A DNA stretch of 64,000 nt. Origin: Parashewanella sp965200795 (GTDB taxonomy: Bacteria > Pseudomonadota > Gammaproteobacteria > Enterobacterales > Shewanellaceae). Of the stretch, positions 27,912-38,400 are shown piece after piece (the first letter of the stretch is position 1; every line of letters starts with the position of its first letter). The position numbers were made by a program, and so were the translations under genes. The notes under the pieces are model-generated. The model saw nothing but the letters and a program-made list of their open reading frames with translations. It was not told where the DNA came from and made no database searches. The DNA is taken from the NCBI GenBank assembly GCA_965200795.1, contig CBDAVB010000026.1, forward strand, positions 1 to 64,000, given 5' to 3'.

Positions 27912-28495
27912 TAACTAAGCTCCCTGGAAGAATCTCCCTGCTCAAATTCCCATTGGACGCCATATTTATCAATACAATAAAAAGTGAAAGTTTCTGAAAA
28001 CTGGTCACATTTACGTTGTTTTGCTTCTTTGTCATTCTCTAACTCATCGTCATAAAATAAAACATCATCAGGATTAACATTACTTATCTGAAATGACGCG
28101 CATTTCTCTTTTTCAGATTCGTTTATTTGTAATATCCCTTCCTGATTTTTAAGAAAGTCAAATGCCGCCGGTGAATCCTTTACAAGAAGAGAAACATGTC
28201 GAATTCCTCCTAAATCATTTACTTTGGCAAAAGTAACCTCGTTAGTACTTTCGGGATAGTGATACTCCTGTAACTCTAATACTACTGAACTGTCTGGAAT
28301 TCGGACAAAACCAAGAGATATATCAACTTTTTCGGGGGTATCAAAGCAGCCGACAATATAACCGACACCTTTGTTGTTTTTACAGTTCCAGCGCTGAAAA
28401 GGTTTGGCATTAAAGATTCTTTTGTAGAAGTCCATGGCCTCATCCAGGTTGTCAACAATTATAGAAAGGTGGCTGAATCCGATAAATTCGATCAT
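27911..28495 (-). CDS. VOC-superfamily (glyoxalase-fold) protein
   Basis: A 194-residue protein with two beta-alpha-beta-beta-beta modules. It opens FIGFSHLSIIVDNLDEAMDFYK, the classic start of glyoxalase/dioxygenase-fold domains, with His near residue 9 as a possible metal ligand, and a second half beginning LGGIRHVSLLVKDSPAAFDFL. The exact substrate cannot be read. A TTG two codons earlier exists, but the ATG at 28495 with GGAGA upstream is preferred. The stop codon is TAG formed at the junction with the IS5-like element; before insertion it was TAA at the same position, so the protein is unchanged. Confidence 0.75.
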   Translation of the reverse strand: MIEFIGFSHLSIIVDNLDEAMDFYKRIFNAKPFQRWNCKNNKGVGYIVGCFDTPEKVDISLGFVRIPDSSVVLELQEYHYPESTNEVTFAKVNDLGGIRHVSLLVKDSPAAFDFLKNQEGILQINESEKEKCASFQISNVNPDDVLFYDDELENDKEAKQRKCDQFSETFTFYCIDKYGVQWEFEQGDSSRELS

Positions 28496-28501
28496 AATCA
28501 A

Positions 28502-29214
28502 TTATCTCCGCTTAATAAGAAGTCTGTATTTGTATTTTAAATACTGGTTTGTCACACACCAAAATGCCTTATCTTGTTCAAGGCACTCGATAATATTATC
28601 CGCACTAAAAGTGCTTCCACAGGCCGGTGATGTTCGGGAGCAGCCGCAAAAACTTTCTTGAAAAATTTAATCGTGGCAGTTGCGTCATCCGCCGCTATAT
28701 TTGAATAATCAGAACCCAGAATACTGATCACTTATCTCGTTATGTACCTCTATAGTTCATAAAAGTATATTATATAAGAAATCTTGAGGGCTTTGCCCTG
28801 AGTGTTATTTAGAAATTCACGGTTAGTCTAAGGATTATCAACTGCCTTCAGGCTCAGTTTCTTCCGGCCTCGAAGCCAATTTGAAGTGATTTTCTATACA
28901 GGCTTAATCAATCGGAATATAAAAGCCTTTTCTGTTCGGATTTATATGCTTTTTATCTTATAGCCACGAAACCCCTAATTTTACACCCTCACACTTATAT
29001 TTTTAGATAAAGCAAAATTATCATGATTTATCAAAATTTCCAAGGTTTTCTATATAAATATCTGAATTTACTTATGCTAAATTTGTTTTATGGAATCAAG
29101 TTATGTAATGTTAAAGTTTTGCAAATAGATACAATAAATGATGAATAAAATCTGAATATTATGAAAATAAACTTAAACCAATGGATATTTAACTAAACTA
29201 ATGAGGTTTTAACT
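28502..29214. other. Intergenic region with one protein relic
   Basis: Minus-strand 28502-28665 reads SFCGCSRTSPACGSTFSA followed by NIIECLEQDKAFWC and a stop, without a start codon, so it is probably the C-terminal relic of a Cys-rich protein. The remaining 28700-29214 is AT-rich and non-coding and should hold the cupin gene promoter. Confidence 0.35.
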
Positions 29215-29616
29215 ATGAAAGTCGTAAGTTTACGTACAAATGAATCAGGTGAAACTTATTTCAAAGATATTAATATTCATAATAAATTAGAAAAAAGCAA
29301 TTTAGGAATAGATGTACCGACTTTATTTATTTCAAAATATTGTAAGTCAAACGAGCTTTTCTTTTTAGAGTGCCCGGTTGGTTGGGTCGGTGATTGGCAT
29401 CAGGCGCCCCATGATATGATCCTTGTGGTTCTCAAGGGGCAGGTCTCAGTCCAGTCTTCTGATGGAGACACCAAAAACCTAGTCGCCGGTGACATTTTAA
29501 TTACCCATGACGGTGAAAGTAAGAAAGGTCATTACTCTCATGTCGTAGGTGATGAGCCGCTGGTGCATATTTGTATTACTTCAAAAGATAATTCGCTATT
29601 CGACTTTGAACAATAG
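29215..29616 (+). CDS. Cupin-domain protein
   Basis: A 133-residue single-domain protein. The segment WHQAPHDMILVVLKGQVSVQ is a cupin motif 1-like strand pair and VAGDILITHDGESKKGHYSHVVG a motif 2-like one, with His residues (DWHQAPHD and GHYSHV) that could bind a metal. There is no signal peptide. It lies about 90 bases upstream of a lactonase-like beta-propeller gene in the same direction, so the two may act on the same small molecule. That link is inference. The ribosome site GAGG is well placed. Confidence 0.7.
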   Translation: MKVVSLRTNESGETYFKDINIHNKLEKSNLGIDVPTLFISKYCKSNELFFLECPVGWVGDWHQAPHDMILVVLKGQVSVQSSDGDTKNLVAGDILITHDGESKKGHYSHVVGDEPLVHICITSKDNSLFDFEQ

Positions 29617-29707
29617 ATTTATTAAATATTCTGCTTGTTATTATTTAACGTAATTATGTTAAATAAATAATTTATTTTTACATTATTTGCGAATTAAAGG
29701 TAAAACT

Positions 29708-30805
29708 ATGAAACAAGAAAGCTTATTGTTGTATTTAGGTAGCTTTAATAAAGTAGGTTATAAAATAGCTAGCGGTCTGGCCGAAGGTCGAGGATTAATG
29801 ATTTATGAGTTTAACAAGCAAAGTCATACTATTAGTGAAAAGTTTAAGCCGTTGTTAGTTAATAATGTAAGTAACATGTGTGTCAATGACGCTAAGAATA
29901 TACTGTATACAACCAGTGAAATGATGACAACGGAAGAGTCGCTTATAACCGTTTTTCAGATAGAACCAATATCAGGACAACTGGAGAAAATACAGGAGAT
30001 TGAAGTAAAAGGCATCCTGCCTTGCTGGGTTTCCTTAGATAAAAAAGGAGAGTATCTATTTACGGCTAACTATGAGTCCGGAAACTATAGTATGTTTCCG
30101 GTAAATGCAGACGGTACTTTGTCCGCGTTGAGCTATCAATTTGAATCTAAGATGTCAGGAAAAGGATTTATTGAAAACAGGCAGGATAAACCACATCCGC
30201 ACTCCATGATCACAGATGGTCAAAATAAATTTATTTTTGCCGCGGACTTGGCAGTGGATCGAATTTATAGGTTCAAACTCGATTCGGATAAAGATTGCCT
30301 CGAAGAAGATGGCTTTATTCAATTAAATAAAGGTTCAGGCCCTCGTAGCTTAGGGTTTCATTCGTCAGGCAAGTATTTTTATGTGGCATGCGAACTATCA
30401 TGTGTATTAGCCGCGTATAAGTATGACGCGCAAAGCGGTGAAATTGAGCATATTAATTCGTGCCCGATGATCCCCGCTTCTTTTACTGAAGATAACATTT
30501 CCGCGGAATTACAGATTCATCCGGATGGTAAGTTTATTTATGTTACTAACAGAGGGCATGATTCGATAAGCTGCTTTACGGTTGATGAAATAACCGGAGA
30601 ACTATCAATGAATTACAATATCCCCACAGGCGGGAAGACCCCGAGAAGCTTTAGAATTGACAGCAAAGGTGACTTTTTATTTCTTGCGAATCAGCATGGC
30701 GATAACCTCAGGGTTTTCGAAATCAATAGAAGCACCGGGCAGCTGAATGAAATTCAGAGGACTCATGTAAACAGTGTTGTAGCGATAAATAGTATAGAGT
30801 TTTAA
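29708..30805 (+). CDS. Lactonase-like seven-bladed beta-propeller (YbhE/Pgl type)
   Basis: A 365-residue protein of the 6-phosphogluconolactonase (YbhE) beta-propeller family. An upstream in-frame codon at 29687 exists, but the ATG at 29708 has AAAGG spaced correctly. Blade-like repeats recur about every 50 residues: PCWVSLDKKGEYLFTANY, PHPHSMITDGQNKFIFAAD, PRSLGFHSSGKYFYVACE, ELQIHPDGKFIYVTNRG and PRSFRIDSKGDFLFLANQ. HPHS and the acidic residues nearby match the family's active-site surroundings. It would hydrolyse a sugar lactone in the cytoplasm, but the substrate is not certain, since no pentose-phosphate genes are adjacent. Confidence 0.75.
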   Translation: MKQESLLLYLGSFNKVGYKIASGLAEGRGLMIYEFNKQSHTISEKFKPLLVNNVSNMCVNDAKNILYTTSEMMTTEESLITVFQIEPISGQLEKIQEIEVKGILPCWVSLDKKGEYLFTANYESGNYSMFPVNADGTLSALSYQFESKMSGKGFIENRQDKPHPHSMITDGQNKFIFAADLAVDRIYRFKLDSDKDCLEEDGFIQLNKGSGPRSLGFHSSGKYFYVACELSCVLAAYKYDAQSGEIEHINSCPMIPASFTEDNISAELQIHPDGKFIYVTNRGHDSISCFTVDEITGELSMNYNIPTGGKTPRSFRIDSKGDFLFLANQHGDNLRVFEINRSTGQLNEIQRTHVNSVVAINSIEF

Positions 30806-30819
30806 CAGGTAAAATATGT

Positions 30820-31110
30820 CTCTGGTACTCCGTCTGACCGCATTTTGATGTTTTCAGTGGTCAGTAAGGCGGTTATATGCAAGGAAGAAAGGAAGACTTA
30901 TGCAGGCGCGGCCATCTCCGTCAATCTGGCCTGACGACGTCAGATGGCCGCTTTTTCTGGGATTACGAGTGAAGCGCCGGCCGGCAACCGCCGGACAGCT
31001 GCGGAGTATCAGTTTTCTCTGTGTAACAGACAGGCGAGTCAGCGGATGTGAACTCTCACCTCTGGTGAGGAGGAAGCTATGTTAACCCGGTACGGCGAAC
31101 CATTCTTATA
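30820..31110. repeat. MITE-like repeat (family A) with a terminator-like hairpin
   Basis: Begins GGTACTCCGTCTGACCGC followed by ATTTTGATGTTTTCAGTGG, the same start as the element at 39037. The unit differs further in. At 30908-30951 GCGGCCATCT and AGATGGCCGC form a strong stem followed by TTTTTCTGG, which could terminate the lactonase transcript. There are no genes inside. Confidence 0.55.
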
Positions 31111-31125
31111 CAAAATTAAGCCGGC

Positions 31126-31725
31126 TTACTTAACTGCCTGCAAGAGGTAGGGTTTCATGAAATCAGCAATTTTACTCTGAGCTTTTTCGTTAGGATGAAT
31201 ACCGTCTCTTTGCATGAGTTCAGGATGAACGGCGATTTGCTCCATAAAGAACGGAATAATCTTAATCGACTTATCCTGAGCCAGTTCCTGATAAATTTTT
31301 TCAACGCTTTTCCCGTACCTCGGGCCGTAATTAGGCGGCACCATGACTTCGCTGACCATGACTTTCGCGCCGGAGGCTTTAGAAAGCCTGATTAAATTTG
31401 TAAGATTTGATTTCAGCTTACCCGGCGGAAAACCACGTAAACCGTCATTACCGCCAAGCTCGATAAAAATCACATCAGGTTTGGCGGACTCAAGCAGGGC
31501 GGGCAGTCTGCGCAATCCGCCTGCCGTTGTCTCACCGCTGACTGAGGCGTTAATTATCTTATGTTCAGGCATTTGCTTTTGCAGTTTTGCCACCCAGCCT
31601 ACATTTTCATCCATTCCGTAGCTTGCGCCGAGGCTGTCACCGAGTATTAATATAGTGTCCGCAAAAGCGGGAGAAGCTGTTAGAGTAAGCAGAAATAACG
31701 CCGATAATTTTTGTTTTAAAGCCAT
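31126..31725 (-). CDS. tesA: Multifunctional thioesterase/lysophospholipase/arylesterase TesA
   Basis: A 199-residue periplasmic SGNH hydrolase. The ATG at 31725 gives a signal peptide (MALKQKLSALFLLTL, cleaved after SPAFA); longer frames lack one. SGNH blocks: ILGDSLGASYGM (Ser), SVSGETTAGG (Gly), IELGGNDGLRGFP (Asn), and DGIHPNEKAQ with the Asp-His pair. It hydrolyses acyl-CoA and other fatty esters. It is divergent from the ABC transporter genes 34 bases away, exactly the E. coli tesA/ybbA arrangement. Confidence 0.93.
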   Translation of the reverse strand: MALKQKLSALFLLTLTASPAFADTILILGDSLGASYGMDENVGWVAKLQKQMPEHKIINASVSGETTAGGLRRLPALLESAKPDVIFIELGGNDGLRGFPPGKLKSNLTNLIRLSKASGAKVMVSEVMVPPNYGPRYGKSVEKIYQELAQDKSIKIIPFFMEQIAVHPELMQRDGIHPNEKAQSKIADFMKPYLLQAVK

Positions 31726-31759
31726 AGTCTTGTGTTTATCAGTCTGTAAGGAACGAATT

Positions 31760-32476
31760 TTGAGTGTAACTAAAGAAATAAATCCGGCCATAAAAGTTGT
31801 CGACCTCGAAAAATCAGTAAAAACTCAAGAAGGAATGCTTAATATCCTCAAGGGCATTGAGCTGGAAGTCAAGCAAGGTGAGAGCATCGCTGTTGTCGGT
31901 CCGTCAGGGGCGGGAAAATCCAGCTTGCTCGGGTTGCTGGCCGCCCTTGACACACCGACGTCCGGAGAGGTATTCCTCGATGGTGTCGCGCTCTCAAAGC
32001 TTAATGAGGAACAAAAAGCGGCATTAAGAAAAGAGAAAGTCAGCTTTATTTTCCAGTCGTTTATGCTGGTTGATACCCTTACCGCGCTTGAGAATGTGAT
32101 GCTCCCCGCGGAGCTGGCGGGCGTTAAACATGCCAGGCAAAAAGCCCTGGATATGCTTGAAAAAGTGGGTCTGAGTCATCGTCTGACTCACCTGCCTAAG
32201 CAACTTTCCGGTGGTGAACAGCAACGTGTCGCTATTGCCAGAGCATTCATCAGCGAGCCAAAGGTTTTGTTCGCCGATGAACCGACAGGAAATCTCGACG
32301 GCGACAACGGCGCTAAAGTCGAGCGTATGCTGTTTGAGTTAAACGAGCAAAGTGAAACGACTCTGGTGGTCGTGACCCACGACACGGCTCTGGCTGACCG
32401 ATGCCAGCGGCAAGTGAGAATGGATAACGGTCAGTTAACCGAAATCACCCCTGAATCACAAAAGAGGGCGAGTTAA
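31760..32476 (+). CDS. ybbA: ABC transporter ATP-binding protein YbbA
   Basis: A 238-residue ATPase subunit. The annotated start is the TTG at 31760 (TTG AGT GTA ACT), preceded by AAGGA; a longer upstream frame overlaps tesA and is implausible. Walker A is GPSGAGKSS, the signature LSGGEQQRVAIARAF, Walker B VLFADEPTG and the switch VVVTHDTALAD. It belongs to the LolD/FtsE-like group that energises lipoprotein or outer-membrane lipid-linked export. Its TAA stop overlaps the ybbP ATG by one base. Confidence 0.9.
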   Translation: MSVTKEINPAIKVVDLEKSVKTQEGMLNILKGIELEVKQGESIAVVGPSGAGKSSLLGLLAALDTPTSGEVFLDGVALSKLNEEQKAALRKEKVSFIFQSFMLVDTLTALENVMLPAELAGVKHARQKALDMLEKVGLSHRLTHLPKQLSGGEQQRVAIARAFISEPKVLFADEPTGNLDGDNGAKVERMLFELNEQSETTLVVVTHDTALADRCQRQVRMDNGQLTEITPESQKRAS

Positions 32477-34944
32477 TGGAGTTTAATTTAGCCTGGCGTT
32501 TATTCAGACGAGAGTTGTCGCAAGGACAGCTGATATTAATTTTATTAGCTATCACCTTGGCGGTGTTATCCGTCAGCGGTTTATCAAGAGTCAGTGAGCG
32601 CTTACAAGAGGCGATATCCGGTGAGGCCAGTAAATTTATTGCTGCCGATCGTGTAATTAACTCTCCCGTAAAGCTGGATCCTGAGATTCTGCGCCAAGCC
32701 GATAAAATCGGGTTGCGGCGTGTGACCAATATGGAATTTCAATCCATGGTTTACGCGGGAGACGAGTTTCAGTTAGTTACCGTTAAAGCCGTCGGTGATA
32801 ACTACCCGTTAAAAGGAAAAATCGAGTTATCAAACGGTGCGGCGAAAGGCTTACCCAAGCCCGGAAGTGTCTGGTACGAAACACGGCTCGCGGGTTTATT
32901 AGGTCAGCCGAAAAAGGTCGAGATCGGCTTAACCCACTTCAAAATGGCGGCGCGAATCTCACGTTTACCCGATGCCGGCTTCAACCCGTTCGCGTCAGCG
33001 CCGGTGGTACTGATGCGCCTTGAAGACGTGGCTAAGACCAAAATAATCCGGCCGGGAAGCCGGGTCAGTTATGTTTATCAGTTTACAGGCTCAGATGAGC
33101 AGTTAAAGGCTTTTGAGACATTCGCTAAACAGCGTTTAAACAGCACTCAGCGCTGGCAGGATGTTGAAAGCGGTGATTCACCTCTGGCGAATGCGATTAA
33201 AAGAGCGGAGCAGTTTTTATTACTGGCAAGTTTACTTGGGATCGCTTTAGCGTGTACCGCTATCGGCATAGCGGCGCAGCGCTACTGTCAGCGTCATTAT
33301 GATGCCGTAGCCATGCTTAAAACCTTTGGTGCCGGTGCGGGACAAATTCGTTTTATCTTTAGTTTTCACTTACTGCTGATATGTTTGCTCGGGATTGGGT
33401 TAGGCTTGTTTGGCGGTTGGCTGCTTGATGTCAGCCTCACTGAATTTCTGCCCGCTGATATCGCAAGCTACGATCCTTCAATGCTTCGCCCCGCGCTGCT
33501 TGGCATCACTACGGGTTTACTCAGCGCGTTTATGTTCTCGGCGTATCCTCTGATGCGTTTGCTGAATATTCCGCCGTTACGGGTATTGCAGCGTCAGCTT
33601 CAAAACATTCCGTTCGGCCAATGGCTGAATATCGTATTGAGCCTTACGGCACTGGGAGCGCTCGGTTATATTTATTCGCGAAACCTGAAACTCACCCTGA
33701 TTGTGATGTCGGCCGTCGCTGTTATGGCGATATTGCTTATGCTTGTCGGCTACTTAATGATCCGCCTTGGTCACGGTGCGGGGTTAAAAATCAGCAATCC
33801 TCTGCAATTGGCTCTCGCCGGTTTAAGGCGTCGAGCGAGACAAAATGCGGCGCAGCTTGTCGGTTTTAGTTCCGCGCTCGTGCTGTTGTTAACCATTTTT
33901 GCCTTAAGACAAGATTTGCTTGAGGAGTGGCAGCGACAGTTACCTGAGAATGCCCCGAATTACTTTTTAATTAACATTGCGCCGCAGGACGCTAAACCGT
34001 TAGAAGCGTTTTTCACCGGGCATGACTTAATTGCCACGGATATCTATCCGGTCATCCGGGGCAGAATGATCGCCGTTAACGGTGAGAAGTTTATCACTCA
34101 GGAACAAAAGAAAGCGGGTAAAGAGGGGCGTGTGGGTTTCCACCGGGAGTTAAACCTGACATGGCGGGAGACCAATCCGCCTAATAACGACATTATCGCC
34201 GGTAAGTTTAATCAACAGCCTGATGATGTTTCCGTTGAATCCGGTGTCGCTGAACGACTTGGAGTAAAGATTGGTGACACAATGACATTTTTGATTGATA
34301 ACCGTGAGGTTACCTCAAAAATTACCAGTATCCGAAAAGTACACTGGGAAACCCTGCAGCCCAACTTCTTTATGATTTTTACTCGTGAGGCCTTGTCTCC
34401 TTTCGCTTACACTTCGATTGCGAGCTTTCATTTAGATAATCATCGTCCGGATAAGGACGATGTCGTGCTCGATCTGATCAGACAGTTCCCGACCGTTTCG
34501 ATTCTGGACGTTGGCGCTATGGTGGAACAGCTGCGTGAAATCATTGATCAGGTTTCATTATCTCTGACCGTGGTATTAGTGCTGGTGATTCTGGCGAGCT
34601 CACTGGTACTCGTTGCCCAGACTGAGGCGGGAATGTCGAGCCGTAAACGAGAGCTTGCCGTTCTGCGAACCTTCGGCGGCTCCGGCTGGTTATTAAGATT
34701 CTCTACGGTTTTAGAGTTCGCCATCCTCGGCGCTGTAGCCGGTCTGCTTGCTGTTTGGGTCGCCGAGTTCGCGCTCTACCTCTTAAAAACTCAGGTTTTT
34801 GAACTTAACGTTTACATGCATTGGGGCTGGTGGTTAGCCGCGCCGCTATCGGGCGCGGCAATCGTAGCCTTACTCGGCTTGTGGCGATGCCGGCAGTTGC
34901 TTTCTCAGAGCTGCGCGAGCTTATTAAGAGAAAGTCAGGTATAA
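32476..34944 (+). CDS. ybbP: FtsX-type ABC permease YbbP
   Basis: An 822-residue inner-membrane permease. An N-terminal membrane segment (LILILLAITLAVLSVSGLS) precedes a large periplasmic domain (residues about 45-240). Two FtsX domains follow, with helices at about 255-275 (FLLLASLLGIALACTAIG) and 300-400, a second periplasmic domain, then LTVVLVLVILASSLVLVA and a C-terminal helix pair. This ten-TM layout is that of the YbbP partner of YbbA. Function is not settled; the neighbouring thioesterase suggests lysophospholipid or outer-membrane maintenance. Confidence 0.88.
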   Translation: MEFNLAWRLFRRELSQGQLILILLAITLAVLSVSGLSRVSERLQEAISGEASKFIAADRVINSPVKLDPEILRQADKIGLRRVTNMEFQSMVYAGDEFQLVTVKAVGDNYPLKGKIELSNGAAKGLPKPGSVWYETRLAGLLGQPKKVEIGLTHFKMAARISRLPDAGFNPFASAPVVLMRLEDVAKTKIIRPGSRVSYVYQFTGSDEQLKAFETFAKQRLNSTQRWQDVESGDSPLANAIKRAEQFLLLASLLGIALACTAIGIAAQRYCQRHYDAVAMLKTFGAGAGQIRFIFSFHLLLICLLGIGLGLFGGWLLDVSLTEFLPADIASYDPSMLRPALLGITTGLLSAFMFSAYPLMRLLNIPPLRVLQRQLQNIPFGQWLNIVLSLTALGALGYIYSRNLKLTLIVMSAVAVMAILLMLVGYLMIRLGHGAGLKISNPLQLALAGLRRRARQNAAQLVGFSSALVLLLTIFALRQDLLEEWQRQLPENAPNYFLINIAPQDAKPLEAFFTGHDLIATDIYPVIRGRMIAVNGEKFITQEQKKAGKEGRVGFHRELNLTWRETNPPNNDIIAGKFNQQPDDVSVESGVAERLGVKIGDTMTFLIDNREVTSKITSIRKVHWETLQPNFFMIFTREALSPFAYTSIASFHLDNHRPDKDDVVLDLIRQFPTVSILDVGAMVEQLREIIDQVSLSLTVVLVLVILASSLVLVAQTEAGMSSRKRELAVLRTFGGSGWLLRFSTVLEFAILGAVAGLLAVWVAEFALYLLKTQVFELNVYMHWGWWLAAPLSGAAIVALLGLWRCRQLLSQSCASLLRESQV

Positions 34945-34957
34945 GTTTAATTTAACC

Positions 34958-35394
34958 GGCTATAAGTTTTTTTACTTTTTTGGCGCCCGTCTTTTGCCGT
35001 TGTTTATTTTCGGCTTATACAAGGCGGAGAAAACGGGTGTCGTCAGGGACGCGGCGCAAGAAAGTAAAAACTAGTTTTCTAACATTTTTGATGCCCGTCT
35101 TTACCGCGCTACAGCGTTGCAACTTCGGTCACATAGCTACGGCTATGCTCCCTGCGCCGCGCCTAGTATTACAGCAAATCCGAGCACCAAAATTGCGCAG
35201 AAACTTATCGTCAGCTACTTACCAATTCCATCGTCACTCCCGCAAAAGCAGGAGTACCAGAAAAGTCTCCGGATGGCCGGCATACACAACTGTCGTTACT
35301 TCGTTTAGCGAGACTGAACTTCATTCTTCGAGCCTTGATATCGGCAATGTTAAGCGCAAATAAATCGGGAAGCTATTTCGGGACGGTTTCTCAG
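34958..35394. repeat. Composite of dispersed repeats (families B and D)
   Basis: 34958-35222 is bounded by CCGGCTATAAGTTT and AAACTTATCGTCAGCTACTT, the inverted ends of family D. The interior has GGCTTATACAAGGCGGAG of family B. 35225-35260 is REP-like (CGTCACTCCCGCAAAAGC) and 35283-35394 is the right arm of family B ending CGGGACGGTTTC. The short ORFs here are repeat DNA. The element ends 9 bases before the stop of the next gene. Confidence 0.6.
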
Positions 35395-35402
35395 GCACGG
35401 CC

Positions 35403-38400
35403 TCAATCACCTTTAACCTTGATCAATTTTGCTTGGACTTCTTGATTTAATTGTAAATAAGAGCTTGTTGAAGCTTCAAGTTCATCAATAATTCTGCTGA
35501 CGAAACGGCGTCCGTTTCTTTCCGCTGTTTCCGCTTTTTCAATGAGCTGCATACTCAGAACAGGTTGTGTTTTCTTTTTTAGGCTAACGGTTCCGTGGAC
35601 TTGCTTAATGTAATCACCTCTTTTTCTGAAAAATTCCATAAAGTTGATGCATTGAATACCGGAAAGTTTCTGTATCCTTTGTTTTAGCTCTGTTGTTTTA
35701 GCGCTCAGAAAATCAAAGCATTCCCTCATTTCACAAGCTGTTTGAGTTTCAATTTCAGTGTATTCAAGCAATTGGTAGATCAAAAAGAATTGCTCCTGAA
35801 TATCAGGTAAGTATTTCGAAGAAAGGTCTTCCATTTCTTTCAGTTTGCCCGGCCATTCCTTAATGAGCATAGCTGCAAACACATCCTGCTCTTTTGTTAT
35901 AGCTGTTGCGGTTGTTACGAAATCCAGTTTTCGAAAGTGTGAAGTTAAAAATAAATTACAGTTAATCATGTTTTCGGTTAATTTATATGAAACATCAAAT
36001 GTGTATTCGATGACTAAGAGTCGATACTCAATGATCATCTTACAATTTTTTTGATGACCAATATCCATGTTCTTCAGTGAGTTCTTAAGTAATGTAATTG
36101 ATTCTAACAACTTCCGCGCATTCCATTTACTTTGATCCGCGTTAATTTGTTTAATAGCGGACAGTAAACCTTCCCAGTTTTTTTTCCGAACAAAAAGCTC
36201 ATTTAATTGTCCGAAATTAAAATCTTTTCTTGTCACACTAGCAGGCGCGGGTTTTTGTGTCGGGTCACCGGGTTTAACGAACTCAGCCGCTGCCGCCCGT
36301 TCCTGTTCAAAGGCATTACCGTCATCTGTGTCAGATAGTGTGTGCCGTGATGAGGCGCCGGCGGCGATAGCTTTACTGTTTTTCTTTTTATTCTCTGACT
36401 TGAGTTTCTCTTTCTTAAGCTCTTGTATCAACTGCAGACAAAAAGCCTCTGACTGCTGAATAGCTTCCTGCGTTAACTTCTCTTTGAATTGTTTATATTG
36501 TTCATTTACTTTGGCTAGCTTTTCGCGCAGTGACTGAAGAGACTGTGTAATTTCTTCGTCTAATTGTGAAATTTTGTTTTGTTTTCTGATTTGTTTGCGG
36601 TGCAATGTTCTGGAAAAGTCTAATGCAGATTTCCCCCTTTGGTGAACCGTCAGCTTATCTGTTATTTCCTCGTCAATTTTTTTGATGTCCGCTATTTTTA
36701 TTCCGATTTCGTCGGTTATTCTTTGTCGTTCAAAAATCACGCGGTCATCTCGTTCAGAAATCATGCGGTTATCTCGTTCTTCTGACAGTTTTGTCAAATA
36801 CTCCGAAAGCCGGTTCAGTGAATCATTGCTCTGTTTTTTTATCACTTCAAGCTTGTCTATTATTTGTTGATTTGTCGCTTCCGGTGTCAATAGTACAGCC
36901 TGAATATCTGAATCAGAAAGATCCGGACTTGCCCGGCAAATGTCCTGAGTCCCGGCTGTAACTGTGTCGTTGTCGTCTGATGCCGCAGCTAATCGCGTTT
37001 GTAACTGTGACAGTACTGATATTTTCTTAAAACACGTTTTTAGCTCTCTTTCTGAAAATTCAATAGTCTGCGTTAATTGCTCTGTTGTCTGTTCAGCTAT
37101 TTTCAGTTTTACTTGCAGCTCTTCCAGTTGCTCTGCTTTTGCTTTTCTCATCGACACTAAGTTATCGAGTAATCTTTTTGAGGCTTTTTGCTCTTCTTCC
37201 AGAAAATCCAGTAACCCCTGATTATCTTTCAGTGTCTCGCTGTTCGGAGTTTGGCGCTCTTGCCGGTATTGTTGATGTATCCATTGCATAAAGCCGCAGT
37301 TAAAGCTGAAGTCAATGCTTGCTTTGACAGTTTCCAATGTCAGCATTTTCCGCAATTGGTCTTGTTGCTGTGCCTCGGAGCCGGGAGTGCATTGATGATC
37401 GCATAGAGACCCGGCCTTTTGTAAAAAAATACGTAATAATTCAAACTTGCGTGTGAAAAAATTGAGGTTTTCTCTGAAATTTATAGGATAATAAGGCTCG
37501 CTGGTCACTGTTGCGGACTCGACCGGGTCAGAGAAATAAAAGGACTGATTGTGTTTCAGATATAAAAAGGCGAAATCTAAAGTCGCTAACGCTTCGGGTA
37601 ACATGGTTAAGTTTTGACTTGCGAAGTGGGTAATACAAATATCGTAATTCAGCTTAATTATTGTCACGATTTGTTGTTTTGTGCATCGGGTGCCATTGTT
37701 ATTAACTAATAAAAATAACCCTTTAAAGCCTGTGATAACAGGCTGCTGATTCTGTAATATGCCGTTTAATGCTTCTATTATCTCATCGCGGCCCGGATTT
37801 TGCGCTTCCGCATAACAGCGACGGAAAAGCTGGTAATACCATATGCTTTTCTCCAGGTGTATTTGGTAACATTTTAAAATCAGGTCATCCAGTCTATTAA
37901 ATATTGTAAGCGTTTTTGCGCATTTGATTGAAAGGTTTAAATCGCGGATTACATCCATTGCGTTCAGACACCAGCACAAGAGTTCCCCGCACTCAATTTT
38001 TGACTTGAAAATTTTGACCACCTGTGAAGACGATATCTCAGTTTCACTTATGTTCTTGTCAGTGATTTCTATAGCGTTGGGTATATGAGTACCTTCTGCC
38101 GCATTTAAGATCTTAGTAAGGTCGTAAAGCGTTTCAAGATGTAAATTAAGTAATGGCTTATATGCGGCCGCGTCATTGTCACTGTCTCCCGATTTAAGTA
38201 ATAGGTTGTCAGGCAGTAGCTTTAAAAGCTCTTGATGAATTGATTTGTAGTTATTTGTTAATTTTATCGCTTCCTCTGCGACCTTGTCTAAAGCCTGCTT
38301 AATATTTTTGTTTGGTTCTTTAGCTAAGTATAAGCATGTCTCATTTAAAAGCCGGGAGCTTTTTTGGTTATAAAAGCTCAGTTCCATGAAAGTAACGTCG

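Noticed and set aside
31655..31759. Longer N-terminus for the YbbA ATPase
   Set aside because: The extra 35 codons overlap tesA on the other strand and have no ribosome site; TTG at 31760 with AAGGA fits better.
34980..35363. 127-residue plus-strand ORF
   Set aside because: It lies wholly in repeat families B and D and changes composition at repeat boundaries.
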